Source: Flavonifractor sp. An92
GTDB lineage: Bacteria; Bacillota; Clostridia; Oscillospirales; Oscillospiraceae
Reading direction: 5' to 3'
Assembly (NCBI RefSeq): GCF_002159175.1
Contig: NZ_NFGZ01000033.1
Location: forward strand, 1-34,227
DNA: 34,227 nt
Each line of letters starts with the position of its first letter. Position 1 is the first letter of the stretch. Position numbers and translations under genes: made by a program. Below, piece after piece: positions 6,545 through 14,340 of this stretch. Below the pieces are notes generated by a model that saw nothing but the letters and a program-made list of their open reading frames with translations, was not told the origin of the DNA and did not search any database.

Positions 6545-9026
6545 ATTCCTTGGTCATGTGCTGGGAGGCCGCCCGGAGCATCAGCTTCTTGGTGCCGTTC
6601 TCCTCAAAGGCGATCTCCACCAGCGCGTCGCCGCCCATGGGGGTGAGTCCGGTGATGAGGCCCTTGCCGAAGGCCTTGTGCACCACGGTGTCGCCCTTCT
6701 GGAAGTCGGGCAGCGGGGCCTTGGCCGGACGGGCGGGCGCGGCGGCGCTCCCCTTTCCGGCGGTGGGGGTGGAGGCAGAGCCGGCAGAGCTCCCGCCGCT
6801 GTATCCGCCATAGCCGCTCCCCACCGAGTAGCCCCGGTCGTACACCGGGCGGGGCCGCTGGCGGCGCTGGGGGGGCTGCCACTCGCCGCTCCCCTCCTCC
6901 CGGGTGTGGAAGGTGCGGCCGCTCTTCTCCACGAACTGCTCCGGAATCTCAGCCAAAAAGCGGGAGGGCCGGTTGGCGCTGGTGCGGCCGAAGATCATGC
7001 GCTGGGAGGCACAGGAGAGGTAGAGCTTCTCCCGGGCCCGGGTCATGGCGACGTAGCACAGCCGCCGCTCCTCCTCCATCTCCTCCGGCTCGCCGATGGC
7101 CCGCACGCCGGGGAAAATGCCCTCTTCCACGCCCACCACAAAGACCACCGGGAACTCCAGGCCCTTGGCCGAGTGCATGGTCATCATGACCACGCTGTCC
7201 TCGCTGGGGTCGTGGTTATCGAGGTCCGTATACAGGGCGATCTCATCCAGGAAGCCGGAGAGGGAGGGCTCGTCCTCGGCGTTTTCCAGATAATTCTGGA
7301 TGGAGGTGGCCAGCTCCCGCACGTTCTCCAGCCGGGTGCGGTCCTCGATGGTGCGCTTCTGCTCCAGCATGGCGGCGTAGCCGGTGCGCTCCACCACCTC
7401 GTCGTAGAAGGCATCCAGGTCCATCTCGCCGGAGAGCTTCCGCAGCTCGGTCATCAGCTCGGCAAACTGTCCCAGCTTGCCGGCGGCCTTCTGGAGCTCC
7501 GGGTAGTCCCCGGCCTTCTCCACGATCTCCCACAGGGAGCAGCCCCGGTCCCGGGCCAGCTCCTGAGCGGTATCCACCGTCTTTTGTCCGATGCCGCGGG
7601 GCGGGTTGTTGATGATGCGCAGCAGGCGCAGATCGTCTCCCGGGTTATTCACGGCGCACAGGTAGGCCAGCATGTCCTTGACCTCCGCCCGGTCGAAGAA
7701 GCGGATGCCGCCGATGATGCGGTAGGGGATGCCGTTCTTCTTGAAGGCCTGCTCGATCTGGTTTGACTGGGCGTTCATGCGGTAGAGCACCGCGTGGTCC
7801 TTCCACGCCCGGCCAGCCGAGCGGTCGGAGAGCACCTGGGCGGCCACGAACTGGGCCTCGTCGTGCTCGTTCATGGCGGTGTAGCACTTGACCTTCTCGC
7901 CGTCGTCGTGGTCGGTCCATAGCTCCTTGCCCTTGCGGCCCTGGTTGTTGCGGATGACCGCGTTGGAGGCCTCCAGGATGTTCTTGGTGGAGCGGTAGTT
8001 CTGCTCCAGGCGGATGACCCGGGCGCCCTTGTACTGGTTTTCAAAGGAGAGGATGTTCTCGATGGTGGCGCCGCGGAAGCGGTAGATGGACTGGTCATCG
8101 TCGCCCACCACGCAGATGTTCTCATGCCCTCCAGCCAGAGTGGAGGCCAGGAGATACTGCAGATGGTTGGTGTCCTGGTACTCGTCGATGAGGACGTAGC
8201 GGAATTTCCGCTGATAATAGGTCCGCACATCCTCATACTCCTGCAGGAGGCGCACCGTGTGGAGGATGATGTCGTCGAAGTCCAGGGCGTTGGCCTCCCG
8301 CAGGCGGCGCTCGTACTCCACATAGACCTTGGCGATCTTGGTCAGGCGAAAGTCCCCCGCCTTCTCACACTCCTTCAGATAGTCCTTACCGCTCTTCATG
8401 GCGTCCTTGGCCCGGGAGATATACCCCAGCACCGACTTGGGCGGGAAGGTCTTGTCGTCCAGGTTGAAGTCCTTCAAAATGTCCTTCACCACCCGCTCGG
8501 AGTCGGCGGTGTCGTAGATGGTGAAGGAGCTGGTGAAGCCCAGCCGGTCGATGTCCCGGCGCAGGATGCGCACGCAGGCCGAGTGGAAGGTGGAGGCCCA
8601 CACGTCGTTGGCGGAGGGGCCCAGCAGCCGCTCCAGGCGCTCCTTCAGCTCACCAGCGGCCTTGTTGGTGAAGGTGATGGCGATGATGGACCAGGGAGCC
8701 GCCGGCTCCAGGCGGCACAGCCGCTGGGCGGCCTCCTTCCCCGCCTCATCGGGGGATGCCACATAGGCCTCCAGCTGCTCCAGCTCCGCCGGGCCCACCC
8801 ACTCGGGGACCTCGTCGCAGTCCGAGCCCCGGCCGTAGCGCATCAGATTGGCGATACGCCGGATGAGCACGGTGGTCTTGCCGCTGCCCGCTCCGGCCAG
8901 CAGCAGAAGGGGCCCCTCGGTGGCCAGCACCGCCTTGCGCTGCTGGGGGTTCAGATCCTGGTAATCCAGCGCGATGGCCGCTCTTCTGGCCTTGCAGAAG
9001 CGCAGCTCCTGTTCACGATTCAACAT
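6543..9026 (-). CDS. pcrA: ATP-dependent DNA helicase PcrA/UvrD
   Basis: This is a superfamily 1A 3'-5' helicase (827 aa) acting in DNA repair and in clearing replication and transcription conflicts. Motifs in order: Q-motif LNPQQRKAV, Walker A AGAGSGKT (about residues 44-51), Ia TFTNKAAGELKERL, II LIDEYQDTN, III VVGDDDQSIYRFRGA, IV LEQNYRS, V MHSAKGLEFPVVF, VI RRLCYVAMTRAREKLYLS. A Gly/Ser-rich linker then leads to a C-terminal Tudor-like patch FQKGDTVVHKAFGKG. The start MLNREQEL at 9026 is chosen because it lies 9 nt after AGAGGA; two longer in-frame starts exist. An unusual acidic insertion of about 45 residues separates Walker A from motif Ia. Confidence 0.93.
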   Translation of the reverse strand: MLNREQELRFCKARRAAIALDYQDLNPQQRKAVLATEGPLLLLAGAGSGKTTVLIRRIANLMRYGRGSDCDEVPEWVGPAELEQLEAYVASPDEAGKEAAQRLCRLEPAAPWSIIAITFTNKAAGELKERLERLLGPSANDVWASTFHSACVRILRRDIDRLGFTSSFTIYDTADSERVVKDILKDFNLDDKTFPPKSVLGYISRAKDAMKSGKDYLKECEKAGDFRLTKIAKVYVEYERRLREANALDFDDIILHTVRLLQEYEDVRTYYQRKFRYVLIDEYQDTNHLQYLLASTLAGGHENICVVGDDDQSIYRFRGATIENILSFENQYKGARVIRLEQNYRSTKNILEASNAVIRNNQGRKGKELWTDHDDGEKVKCYTAMNEHDEAQFVAAQVLSDRSAGRAWKDHAVLYRMNAQSNQIEQAFKKNGIPYRIIGGIRFFDRAEVKDMLAYLCAVNNPGDDLRLLRIINNPPRGIGQKTVDTAQELARDRGCSLWEIVEKAGDYPELQKAAGKLGQFAELMTELRKLSGEMDLDAFYDEVVERTGYAAMLEQKRTIEDRTRLENVRELATSIQNYLENAEDEPSLSGFLDEIALYTDLDNHDPSEDSVVMMTMHSAKGLEFPVVFVVGVEEGIFPGVRAIGEPEEMEEERRLCYVAMTRAREKLYLSCASQRMIFGRTSANRPSRFLAEIPEQFVEKSGRTFHTREEGSGEWQPPQRRQRPRPVYDRGYSVGSGYGGYSGGSSAGSASTPTAGKGSAAAPARPAKAPLPDFQKGDTVVHKAFGKGLITGLTPMGGDALVEIAFEENGTKKLMLRAASQHMTKE

Positions 9027-9074
9027 GCGTCCCATTCCTCTTTTCCATCCGGGTTTCAACTGACAGTAACCGTT

Positions 9075-9104
9075 ATTTTATCACAGTTTCCCCAGCCGGT
9101 GCAA
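9075..9104 (-). promoter_or_regulatory. Promoter of pcrA
   Basis: On the minus strand TTGCAC (9104-9099) and TAAAAT (9080-9075) are 18 nt apart, with TGTGA just before the -10 (extended -10). Confidence 0.6.
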
Positions 9105-9157
9105 CCGCCCGTCGCCCGGGATTTCGCCGATTTCTCCCGGGAGAAGCCAAACGAGCG

Positions 9158-9186
9158 TTGACATTTCCGGTCCTTTCCACCATAAT
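9158..9186 (+). promoter_or_regulatory. Promoter of the NSS symporter gene
   Basis: A consensus TTGACA (9158-9163) is 17 nt from CATAAT (9181-9186). Confidence 0.75.
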
Positions 9187-9202
9187 GATACCTGAAATCG
9201 AG

Positions 9203-9235
9203 AGACGCGCCCGCGCATGGAACGCGCGGGCGTCT
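9203..9235 (+). promoter_or_regulatory. GC-rich stem-loop in the 5' UTR of the NSS symporter gene
   Basis: A 12-bp stem (9203-9207 plus 9210-9216 with 9224-9235) has a 2-nt bulge and a 7-nt loop. It starts about 10 nt after the predicted transcription start and ends 5 nt before the GGAGG ribosome site at 9240-9244. Confidence 0.55.
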
Positions 9236-9252
9236 GTATGGAGGAAATCATC

Positions 9253-10572
9253 ATGTCCCAACACAAGCACGAGGCCGGGAAGTTCACCAGCTCCGTGGGC
9301 TTTGTCCTGGCCGCGGTGGGCTCCGCCGTGGGCATGGGCAACATCTGGCTCTTTCCCTACCGGGTGGGCCAGTACGGCGGCGGCGCGTTCCTGATCCCCT
9401 ATTTCATCTTCGTGGCCCTGTTCAGCTACGCGGGCCTGTCGGCGGAGTTCGCCCTGGGCCGCCTCACCGGCACCGGCACCGCCGGGTCCTTTGACTTCAT
9501 CCTCACGCGCCGCGGCCTCAAGGGCGGCGCCATCATCGGCATCATGCCCCTGGCGGGCGTGCTGGGCATCGCCATCGGCTACTCGGTGGTGGTGGGCTGG
9601 GTGCTGCGCTACTGCGCGGGCGCGGTCACCGGCGCGGTGATCCACACCGACGCCCAGACCTATTTCGACACCCTGGCCGTGGACTTCGGCTCCATCCCCT
9701 GGCACCTGGCGGCCGTGGTCCTCACCGCCCTCATCCTCATCCTGGGCGTGGAGGGCGGCATCGAGAAAATCAGCAAGTTCATGATGCCCGCCTTCTTCAT
9801 CCTCTTCGTCATCATCGCCGTGCGGGTCTTTTTCCTGCCCGGGTCCGAGGGCGGCTACGCCTACCTCCTCAAGCCCGACTGGTCCTATCTCATGAAGCTG
9901 GATACCTGGGTCTACGCCATGGGACAGGCCTTCTTCTCCCTGTCCATCAACGGCGCGGGCATGCTCATCTACGGCAGCTACATGCGCAAGGATGAGAACA
10001 TCATCAAGCACGCGGGCTACACCGCCGTGCTGGACACCCTGGCCGCGCTGCTGGCGGGTTTCGCCATCCTGCCCGCCGTGTTCGCCTTCGGCATCGACCC
10101 CTCCAGCGGCCCCTCCCTCATGTTCGTCACCCTGCCCCAGGTGTTTGCCCAGATGCCCGCCGGTCGGCTGTTCGCCATCCTCTTCTTCGTGTCGGTGTTC
10201 TTCGCCGGCATCACCTCCCTGGTGAACATGATGGAGGCGTGCAGCGAGGCCCTGGCCAACCGCCTGAAGCTGTCCCGCACCCTGTCGGTGGTGGTGATCT
10301 CGGCGGTGGTGTTCGGCGTGTCGGTGTTCCTGGAGTCCCTGCCCAAGATGGGCTCCTGGCTGGACACCGTCACCATCTATATCTCCCCCTTCGGCGCGGT
10401 GCTGTGCGCGGTGTTCATCTACCTCATCTACGGCATGAAGAACATCAAGGCCGAGCTGAACATCGGCCGCCCCCGTCCCCTGGGCCGCAGCTTCGACGTG
10501 ATCGCCTACTTCTATGTGTTCCTGGCCGCTCTGGTGGTCATCTTTGGCATCGTCAAGGGCGGCATCGGCTGA
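9253..10572 (+). CDS. Sodium-dependent transporter, neurotransmitter:sodium symporter (NSS) family
   Basis: This is a LeuT-fold Na+-coupled symporter (439 aa), probably taking up an amino acid. The hallmark first helix is present (SVGFVLAAVGSAVGMGNIWL, then FPYRVGQYGGGAFLIPY), which holds the Na+ and substrate sites in the family. About eleven membrane helices can be counted, as in many bacterial members. The ATG at 9253 has GGAGG 8 nt upstream; the earlier in-frame ATG at 9238 overlaps that site and is rejected. It has its own promoter and terminator. Tryptophan, tyrosine or other hydrophobic amino acids are typical cargoes of relatives, but the substrate is not readable here. Confidence 0.92.
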   Translation: MSQHKHEAGKFTSSVGFVLAAVGSAVGMGNIWLFPYRVGQYGGGAFLIPYFIFVALFSYAGLSAEFALGRLTGTGTAGSFDFILTRRGLKGGAIIGIMPLAGVLGIAIGYSVVVGWVLRYCAGAVTGAVIHTDAQTYFDTLAVDFGSIPWHLAAVVLTALILILGVEGGIEKISKFMMPAFFILFVIIAVRVFFLPGSEGGYAYLLKPDWSYLMKLDTWVYAMGQAFFSLSINGAGMLIYGSYMRKDENIIKHAGYTAVLDTLAALLAGFAILPAVFAFGIDPSSGPSLMFVTLPQVFAQMPAGRLFAILFFVSVFFAGITSLVNMMEACSEALANRLKLSRTLSVVVISAVVFGVSVFLESLPKMGSWLDTVTIYISPFGAVLCAVFIYLIYGMKNIKAELNIGRPRPLGRSFDVIAYFYVFLAALVVIFGIVKGGIG

Positions 10573-10587
10573 TCCTTGCTCTCAATT

Positions 10588-10626
10588 AAAAAAACAGGCT
10601 TCTGTCCGCGGACAGAAGCCTGTTTT
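10588..10626. terminator. Bidirectional intrinsic terminator
   Basis: A perfect 16-bp stem (10591-10606 with 10611-10626) closes a 4-nt CGCG loop. Seven A residues on the left serve the minus-strand nitroreductase gene, and the TTTT on the right serves the NSS gene. Confidence 0.88.
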
Positions 10627-10629
10627 GCG

Positions 10630-11154
10630 TTAATACCGCTCCCGGTGGACCTTGGACCAGTCCAGGGTGTCCAGCGCCCGGGGCTCCGGCCGCTCGGCGG
10701 GCATGCCCAGGGACAGCACCGCCTCCAGGCGCAGGTGCTCGGGGAAGCCCAGCAGATCCCGGAGGAATTCCTCCGCGGTACCGCCCCCCGGGGCCTCCCG
10801 CAGGCGGCCCTGCACCCAGCAGCTCCCCACGCCCAGGGCATCCGCCATCAGGTGCATATTGGCCATGGCGATGGAGCAGTCCTCCACCCACACGTCGGTC
10901 TGTTCCTCATCCCCCAGCACCACCACGGCGCAGTCCGCCTGGGCCAGCATCCCGGCCCCCGCGGGACGGCACCGGGCCATCTTCTGAAGCGTCTCCCGCT
11001 CCCGTACCACCAGGAAGGTCCAGGGCCGCTTCGCCCGGCCGCTGGCCGAGAGCAGCCCCGCCTGGAGGATCTGCTTCAATGCCTCTTCGGGCACCGGCTC
11101 CCCGGTGTAGGAGCGGATGCTCCGCCGCTCCTGAAAGATCCGCAGCAATTCCAT
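10630..11154 (-). CDS. Nitroreductase-family FMN oxidoreductase
   Basis: This is a 174-aa flavoprotein of the nitroreductase family, which typically uses NAD(P)H and FMN to reduce nitro compounds, quinones or flavins. The N-terminal FMN-phosphate motif RRSIRSYTGEPV (about residues 10-21) is clear, followed by the SGRAKRPWTFLVV segment that replaces the more common SAGNRQPW, and the C-terminal KVHRERY. The ATG at 11154 follows AAAGGA by 9 nt. The gene is single, with its own promoter, and the physiological substrate is unknown. Confidence 0.87.
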   Translation of the reverse strand: MELLRIFQERRSIRSYTGEPVPEEALKQILQAGLLSASGRAKRPWTFLVVRERETLQKMARCRPAGAGMLAQADCAVVVLGDEEQTDVWVEDCSIAMANMHLMADALGVGSCWVQGRLREAPGGGTAEEFLRDLLGFPEHLRLEAVLSLGMPAERPEPRALDTLDWSKVHRERY

Positions 11155-11186
11155 GGCCGCACATCCTTTCTCTTTAGTATGGCTCC

Positions 11187-11216
11187 ATGGTACCACAGTC
11201 CGGCGGGGCGGCGCAA
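11187..11216 (-). promoter_or_regulatory. Promoter of the nitroreductase gene
   Basis: On the minus strand TTGCGC (11216-11211) and TACCAT (11192-11187) are 18 nt apart; the -10 is preceded by TGTGG. Confidence 0.55.
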
Positions 11217-11257
11217 CCTCCGGCTCTTGTTCAATGTGGTCAAAATCGCCCCCTTGA

Positions 11258-11268
11258 TTTTGTCGAAA
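11258..11268 (+). promoter_or_regulatory. Candidate Spo0A box (0A box)
   Basis: TTTTGTCGAAA is an exact match to the established Bacillus/Clostridium 0A-box core TGTCGAA with its T-rich flank. It sits about 20 bp upstream of the -35 box of the sucrose operon. Binding is inferred only. Confidence 0.4.
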
Positions 11269-11286
11269 CGGCCTGCGGATTTGGAA

Positions 11287-11315
11287 TTGCCAGTTGGAGC
11301 GGAATGTGCTATATT
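11287..11315 (+). promoter_or_regulatory. Promoter of the fructokinase operon
   Basis: TTGCCA (11287-11292) is 17 nt from TATATT (11310-11315), which is preceded by TGTGC. The predicted start, near 11322, falls at the edge of the LacI-type operator. Confidence 0.7.
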
Positions 11316-11321
11316 ATGGAT

Positions 11322-11335
11322 TGAAATCGTTTACA
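11322..11335. promoter_or_regulatory. LacI-type operator 1 of the sucrose regulon
   Basis: TGAAATCGTTTACA is a 14-bp imperfect palindrome with a central CG, typical of LacI-family regulators. Its exact reverse complement is found at 16360-16373 before the PTS gene. It begins 7 nt after the -10 box, a position suited to repression. Confidence 0.82.
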
Positions 11336-11369
11336 ACTTTTTTCAATACAGAAAGGGAGAGGTCCTGCC

Positions 11370-12326
11370 ATGACGGACATTACGACCATCGGAGAAGTAT
11401 TGATCGACCTGACCCAGACCGGGGCCAATGGGGACGGCGTTCCCCTGTTTGCCGCCAATCCCGGCGGCGCACCCGCCAATGTGGCAGTGGCCGCTGCCCG
11501 TCTGGGGGCCAAGACCGCCTTCCTGGGCAAGGTGGGCCGGGACGGCTTTGGCCGCTATCTGCATATGGTGCTGGAGGAGAACGGCGTGGAGACCGCCGGC
11601 CTTCTCACCGACGAGGCTCCCACCACCATGGCGGTGGTCACCGTGGACGCCACCGGTGAGCGCTCCTTCCAGTTCCGCCGGGGCGCCGACTGCAATCTGG
11701 CCCCCGAGCAGGTGGACACCCGCCTGGTGGAGCAGACCAAGGTGCTCCACTTCGGCTCGGTGAGCCTGACCGCCGGTCTGTCCCGCTCGGCCACCATCTA
11801 CGCCGCCCGCCACGCCCGCTCCTGCGGCGTGCTGGTCAGCTACGACCCCAACTACCGTGCCTCCCTGTGGCCCAACCAGGAGCACGCCGTGCAGTGGATG
11901 CGCATTCCCCTGCCCCTGGTGGACCTCATCAAGCTCTCCGACGAGGAGCTGCCCCTGCTCACCGGCACCGATGACCCCGAGGAGGGCAGCCGCCGCCTGG
12001 CCGACCAGGGCGTGGGGCTGGTCCTCATCACCATGGGCGGTGAGGGCTCCTTCTACCGCTGGCAGGGCCGCACCGGCCGGGTGGCCGGCGTCGCCACCAC
12101 CGTGGCCGACACCAACGGCGCCGGGGACACCTTCCTGGGCGCGGTGCTCAGCCGCCTGGTCCGGCGGGGCGAGAAGCCCCTGGAGGGCCTGACCGCCGAA
12201 GAGCTGGAGGACATTCTGGCCTTCGCCAACCGCGCCGCCTCCCTCACCTGCTCCCGCAGCGGCGCTATCCCCGCCATGCCCACCCTGGAAGAAGTCGAGA
12301 AAGGAGTGAAGTGCCATGAGGCCTAA
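11370..12326 (+). CDS. scrK: PfkB-family fructokinase
   Basis: This 318-aa ribokinase-fold sugar kinase is predicted to phosphorylate fructose released from sucrose. The N-terminal GGAPANVAVAAARLGAKTAF stretch is the PfkB signature 1 region with the sugar-binding loop, and ADTNGAGDTF near the C-terminus carries the catalytic Asp and anion hole. The ATG at 11370 follows a GGGAGAGG ribosome site. It is the first gene of a four-gene operon behind a LacI-type operator, with a sucrose-type PTS downstream, which favours fructokinase over other PfkB sugar kinases. It overlaps the next gene by 11 nt. Confidence 0.88.
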   Translation: MTDITTIGEVLIDLTQTGANGDGVPLFAANPGGAPANVAVAAARLGAKTAFLGKVGRDGFGRYLHMVLEENGVETAGLLTDEAPTTMAVVTVDATGERSFQFRRGADCNLAPEQVDTRLVEQTKVLHFGSVSLTAGLSRSATIYAARHARSCGVLVSYDPNYRASLWPNQEHAVQWMRIPLPLVDLIKLSDEELPLLTGTDDPEEGSRRLADQGVGLVLITMGGEGSFYRWQGRTGRVAGVATTVADTNGAGDTFLGAVLSRLVRRGEKPLEGLTAEELEDILAFANRAASLTCSRSGAIPAMPTLEEVEKGVKCHEA

Positions 12327-14307
12327 GCGCACCCGTACCACCCTCCGCGCCGCCAAAGCCGCCAAGGCCGCTGCGGCCGCCGCTCCTGTGGCTCCCGTGG
12401 CTCCCGCCGTCACTGAATCCCCTGTTGCTCCCACCGTCCCTGAAACTCCCGCGCCCGCCGTGCGGGACACCGCCGTCTTTGAGGAGCGGCTGGGCCGGTA
12501 CTATGACGAGCTCAAGTGGCTCTACTGCGAGCTCTACCACAACGACACCGCCGCCTTTGACTACTTCGTGAACATGCTCCGCCGCAGCTGGCTGGCGCGC
12601 AAGGACGACCTGGTGGCCCAGGACGCCCGCCGGGCCGCCGACCCCGACTGGTACCGGGGCCGGGAGCTGCTGGGCATGATGCTCTATGTCAACGCCTTCG
12701 CCGGCAATCTGGCCGGTGTGGAGGAGAAGCTCCCCTACCTGAAGGAGTGCGGCGTGAACTACCTCCACCTGATGCCCCTGCTGGAGAGCCCCAAGGGCCG
12801 CAGCGACGGCGGCTACGCCGTGTCCGACTTCCGGAAGGTGCAGCCCGAGCTGGGCACCATGGACGACCTGGAGCGCCTGGCCGACGCCTGCCGCGCCGAC
12901 GGCATGAGCCTGTGCCTGGACTTCGTCATGAACCACACCAGCGAGGACCACGAGTGGGCCCGGAAGGCCCGCGCCGGCGAGCCGGGCTACCGGGAGCGCT
13001 ACTTCTTCTACGACAACTGGGACATCCCCCACGAGTTTGAAAAGACCGTGCCCCAGGTGTTCCCCACCACCGCTCCGGGCAGCTTTACCTGGCTTCCCGA
13101 CTGCCAGCAGGTGGTCATGACCAATTTCTATCCCTACCAGTGGGACCTCAACTATGCCAACCCCGTGGTCTTTAACGACATGACCGAGAACCTCCTGTAC
13201 CTGGCCAACCGGGGCATCGACATCATCCGCCTGGACGCGGTGCCCTACATCTGGAAGGAGCTGGGCACCAACTGCCGCAACCTCCCCCAGGTCCACACCC
13301 TGGTGCGGATGATGCGCATCGTCTGCGAGGTGGTCTGCCCCAGCGTGCTGCTGCTGGGCGAGGTGGTCATGGAGCCCTCCAAGGTGGTACCCTACTTCGG
13401 CACCCCCGAGAAGCCCGAGTGCCACATGCTCTACAACGTGACCACCATGGCCACCACCTGGCACACCCTGGCCACCGCCGATGTCTCCCTCCTGCGCCAC
13501 CAGATGGACACCGTCTGCGCCCTGCCCCGGGACTTCCTCTTCCTCAACTACCTGCGCTGCCACGACGACATCGGCTGGGGCCTGGACTACCCCTGGCTGA
13601 ATCAGCGCTTCGGCACCGACGAGGTGGCCCACAAGAAGTACCTCAACGAGTGGTTCACCGGCGAGTGGCCCGGCAGCGACAGCCGGGGCGAGCGCTACAA
13701 CGACGACCCCCGCCTAGGCGACGCCCGGCTGTGCGGCACCACCGCCTCCCTCTGCGGCGTGGAGGCCGCCGACTACGAGCAGGACCCCTTCAAGCTGGAG
13801 CGGGCCATCGCCTGTGACCTGATGCTCCACGCCTGGATGCTCACCCAGAGCGGCATCCCCGTGCTGTACAGCGGCGACGAGATCGGTCAGCTCAACGACT
13901 ACTCCTACCACAACGACCCCGAAAAGTGGGACGACAGCCGCTACATCCACCGCGGAGCCTTCCAGTGGGATCTGGCCCAGCTCCGCCACGACACCACCAC
14001 CCGCCAGGGCAAGCAGTTTGAGGGCCTGCGCCACCTGGAGGAGATCCGCCGCGCCGAGCCGGTCTTTGACGCCCGGGCCGACATGTGGACCTTCGACACC
14101 GGCAACCCCCACGTGCTGGGCATCGGCCGCTGGTACCAGGGCCGCAAGCTCATCGCCTTCTTCAACTTCAGCCAGGAGTTTGTCACCGCCTCCTCCTGGG
14201 AGCAGGGCCCCTTTGAAGAGCTGGTCTACGGGGGCAAGCGGGACAGCCTGGACCACGTGGAGCTCTATCCCTGCGGCTTCGCCTGGTACCTCAACGTCCA
14301 GCCTTGA
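12316..14307 (+). CDS. Amylosucrase-family glycoside hydrolase (GH13_4)
   Basis: This is a 663-aa alpha-amylase-fold enzyme of the amylosucrase/sucrose hydrolase subfamily. It matches Neisseria amylosucrase closely around LPYLKECGVNYLHLMPLLES, KSDGGYAV (here RSDGGYAV), the nucleophile Asp307 in RLDAVPYIWKELGT, the acid/base Glu349 in LLGEVV, Asp417 in RCHDDIGW and Arg542 in WDDSRYIHR. Such enzymes split sucrose, releasing fructose and building glucan or glucose. An Ala/Pro-rich tail of about 50 residues precedes the catalytic part. The ATG at 12316 has AAGGAG at correct spacing, so that tail seems genuine. It takes the place that a GH32 sucrose-6-phosphate hydrolase usually holds beside a sucrose PTS, so its true substrate (sucrose or sucrose-6-phosphate) is an open question. 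Confidence 0.9.
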   Translation: MRPKRTRTTLRAAKAAKAAAAAAPVAPVAPAVTESPVAPTVPETPAPAVRDTAVFEERLGRYYDELKWLYCELYHNDTAAFDYFVNMLRRSWLARKDDLVAQDARRAADPDWYRGRELLGMMLYVNAFAGNLAGVEEKLPYLKECGVNYLHLMPLLESPKGRSDGGYAVSDFRKVQPELGTMDDLERLADACRADGMSLCLDFVMNHTSEDHEWARKARAGEPGYRERYFFYDNWDIPHEFEKTVPQVFPTTAPGSFTWLPDCQQVVMTNFYPYQWDLNYANPVVFNDMTENLLYLANRGIDIIRLDAVPYIWKELGTNCRNLPQVHTLVRMMRIVCEVVCPSVLLLGEVVMEPSKVVPYFGTPEKPECHMLYNVTTMATTWHTLATADVSLLRHQMDTVCALPRDFLFLNYLRCHDDIGWGLDYPWLNQRFGTDEVAHKKYLNEWFTGEWPGSDSRGERYNDDPRLGDARLCGTTASLCGVEAADYEQDPFKLERAIACDLMLHAWMLTQSGIPVLYSGDEIGQLNDYSYHNDPEKWDDSRYIHRGAFQWDLAQLRHDTTTRQGKQFEGLRHLEEIRRAEPVFDARADMWTFDTGNPHVLGIGRWYQGRKLIAFFNFSQEFVTASSWEQGPFEELVYGGKRDSLDHVELYPCGFAWYLNVQP

Positions 14308-14340
14308 ACCCTTCCCCCCGCCTGAAAGGAGGCTTTCCCC

